DNA of 64,000 bases, taken from positions 434,001 through 498,000 of the forward strand of contig JAIYDI010000018.1 in the NCBI GenBank assembly GCA_027487555.1, written 5' to 3'. Below the pieces are notes generated by a model. That model saw nothing but the letters and a program-made list of their open reading frames with translations, searched no databases and had not been told where the DNA came from. Below are positions 63,714 to 64,000 of the stretch, one piece after another (within the stretch, counting starts at the first letter, position 1; each line of letters begins with the position of its first letter). The position numbers and the translations under genes were made by a program. The DNA is from Hyphomicrobiales bacterium (GTDB lineage Bacteria > Pseudomonadota > Alphaproteobacteria > Rhizobiales > Devosiaceae).

Positions 63714-64000
63714 TCACGCGGTTTTGGGGAAGGACCGGCTGACAAAGCGCGAGCCCCGGATGCCGAAGCGCCATGGGATGTCGATGGCCTTGCTGATGCC
63801 GATGCGCGGCCCGATGACGATATCGGGCTCGGCGTTGGCCAGCCTCAGGCGCAGCGCCGATTGCTCGATCGGCAGCGTGTCGAGGGATTTGTCGATGGCG
63901 AGAGCCGCAGTGAGCTTACCGGGGCCGGAGCAGAGCCGGCGCGGATCAGCGAGGCCGCGACGGGCCGCCATGAGCTCCAGCCCCGCGATGGGCTCGAGCG
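63714..64000 (-). CDS. 3-methyladenine DNA glycosylase (AAG/Mpg), partial
   Basis: The C-terminal 95 residues are visible; the gene runs off the right edge. EPIAGLELMAARRGL, then GPGKLTAALAIDKSLDTLP and the ending RIGISKAIDIPWRF are AAG-family signatures. It excises alkylated purines in base excision repair. Confidence 0.9.
   Translation of the reverse strand, partial: LEPIAGLELMAARRGLADPRRLCSGPGKLTAALAIDKSLDTLPIEQSALRLRLANAEPDIVIGPRIGISKAIDIPWRFGIRGSRFVSRSFPKTA

Overview
The window reads as a GC-rich alphaproteobacterial chromosome, most likely order Hyphomicrobiales (Rhizobiales) and close to Devosia. Evidence is the family content and gene order: hemF-trmL divergent from petABC and apt; ubiK divergent from lgt-midA-pgeF; prs and rplY-pth-ychF; proC-csaA; dnaG-rpoD; pgsA-moaD-moaE; SDR-uvrC. 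There is also a CAU-anticodon tRNA of the Ile2 type, EcfG-like promoters (GGAAC-N16/17-CGTT) and several families of short palindromic intergenic repeats. Species assignment is inference. I see no transposase, phage structural gene or CRISPR array.

Layout. 0-5.2 kb: a MurL-type peptidoglycan epimerase cut by the left edge, a phosphoesterase, two Nudix hydrolases, a GNAT and CCA-adding enzyme. 5.2-12.7 kb: hemF-trmL, the cytochrome bc1 operon petABC, apt and an OmpR/EnvZ-type two-component pair. 12.8-17.9 kb: a secreted protein, a MaoC pair behind a palindromic operator, ychF, pth and rplY. 18-20.5 kb: an ECF42 sigma factor with three DGPF/YCII paralogues. 20.9-31.3 kb: prs, pgeF, midA, lgt, ubiK, a phosphoesterase, ybjN-proC-csaA, MarR, ilvE and a glycosyltransferase. 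30.8-41.6 kb: pgsA-moaDE-VOC-deaminase; then an inserted-looking block with DAHP synthase behind an aromatic leader peptide and attenuator, MarR, DUF1127 and a beta-lactamase-like enzyme; then SDR-uvrC and a DMT exporter. 42-48 kb: three secreted SH3-like proteins, dnaG and rpoD. 48-56.4 kb: small stress/envelope genes, a large OmpA-family protein and a SIMPL protein. 56.5-62.6 kb: xylX and a ketoglutarate-semialdehyde dehydrogenase (Weimberg-type pentose catabolism), a tRNA with a duplicated 3' half, hipBA, a truncated SDR and a DeoR regulator. 63-64 kb: infA and a partial 3-methyladenine DNA glycosylase.

How the genes work together. Most of the window is housekeeping in short overlapping operons (ATGA/GTGA junctions). 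Accessory material sits in a few breaks: the ECF42/DGPF block between prs and rplY, the aroG-bla block between pgsA and uvrC, and hipBA beside the tRNA. The strongest regulatory finding is a 24-residue leader ORF with a run of Phe-Phe-Tyr-Trp-Tyr-Phe codons, followed by an intrinsic terminator, directly ahead of DAHP synthase. This is the layout of ribosome-mediated attenuation covering all three aromatic amino acids. The second is MurL, which implies peptidoglycan D-Glu is made by epimerising an L-Glu precursor.
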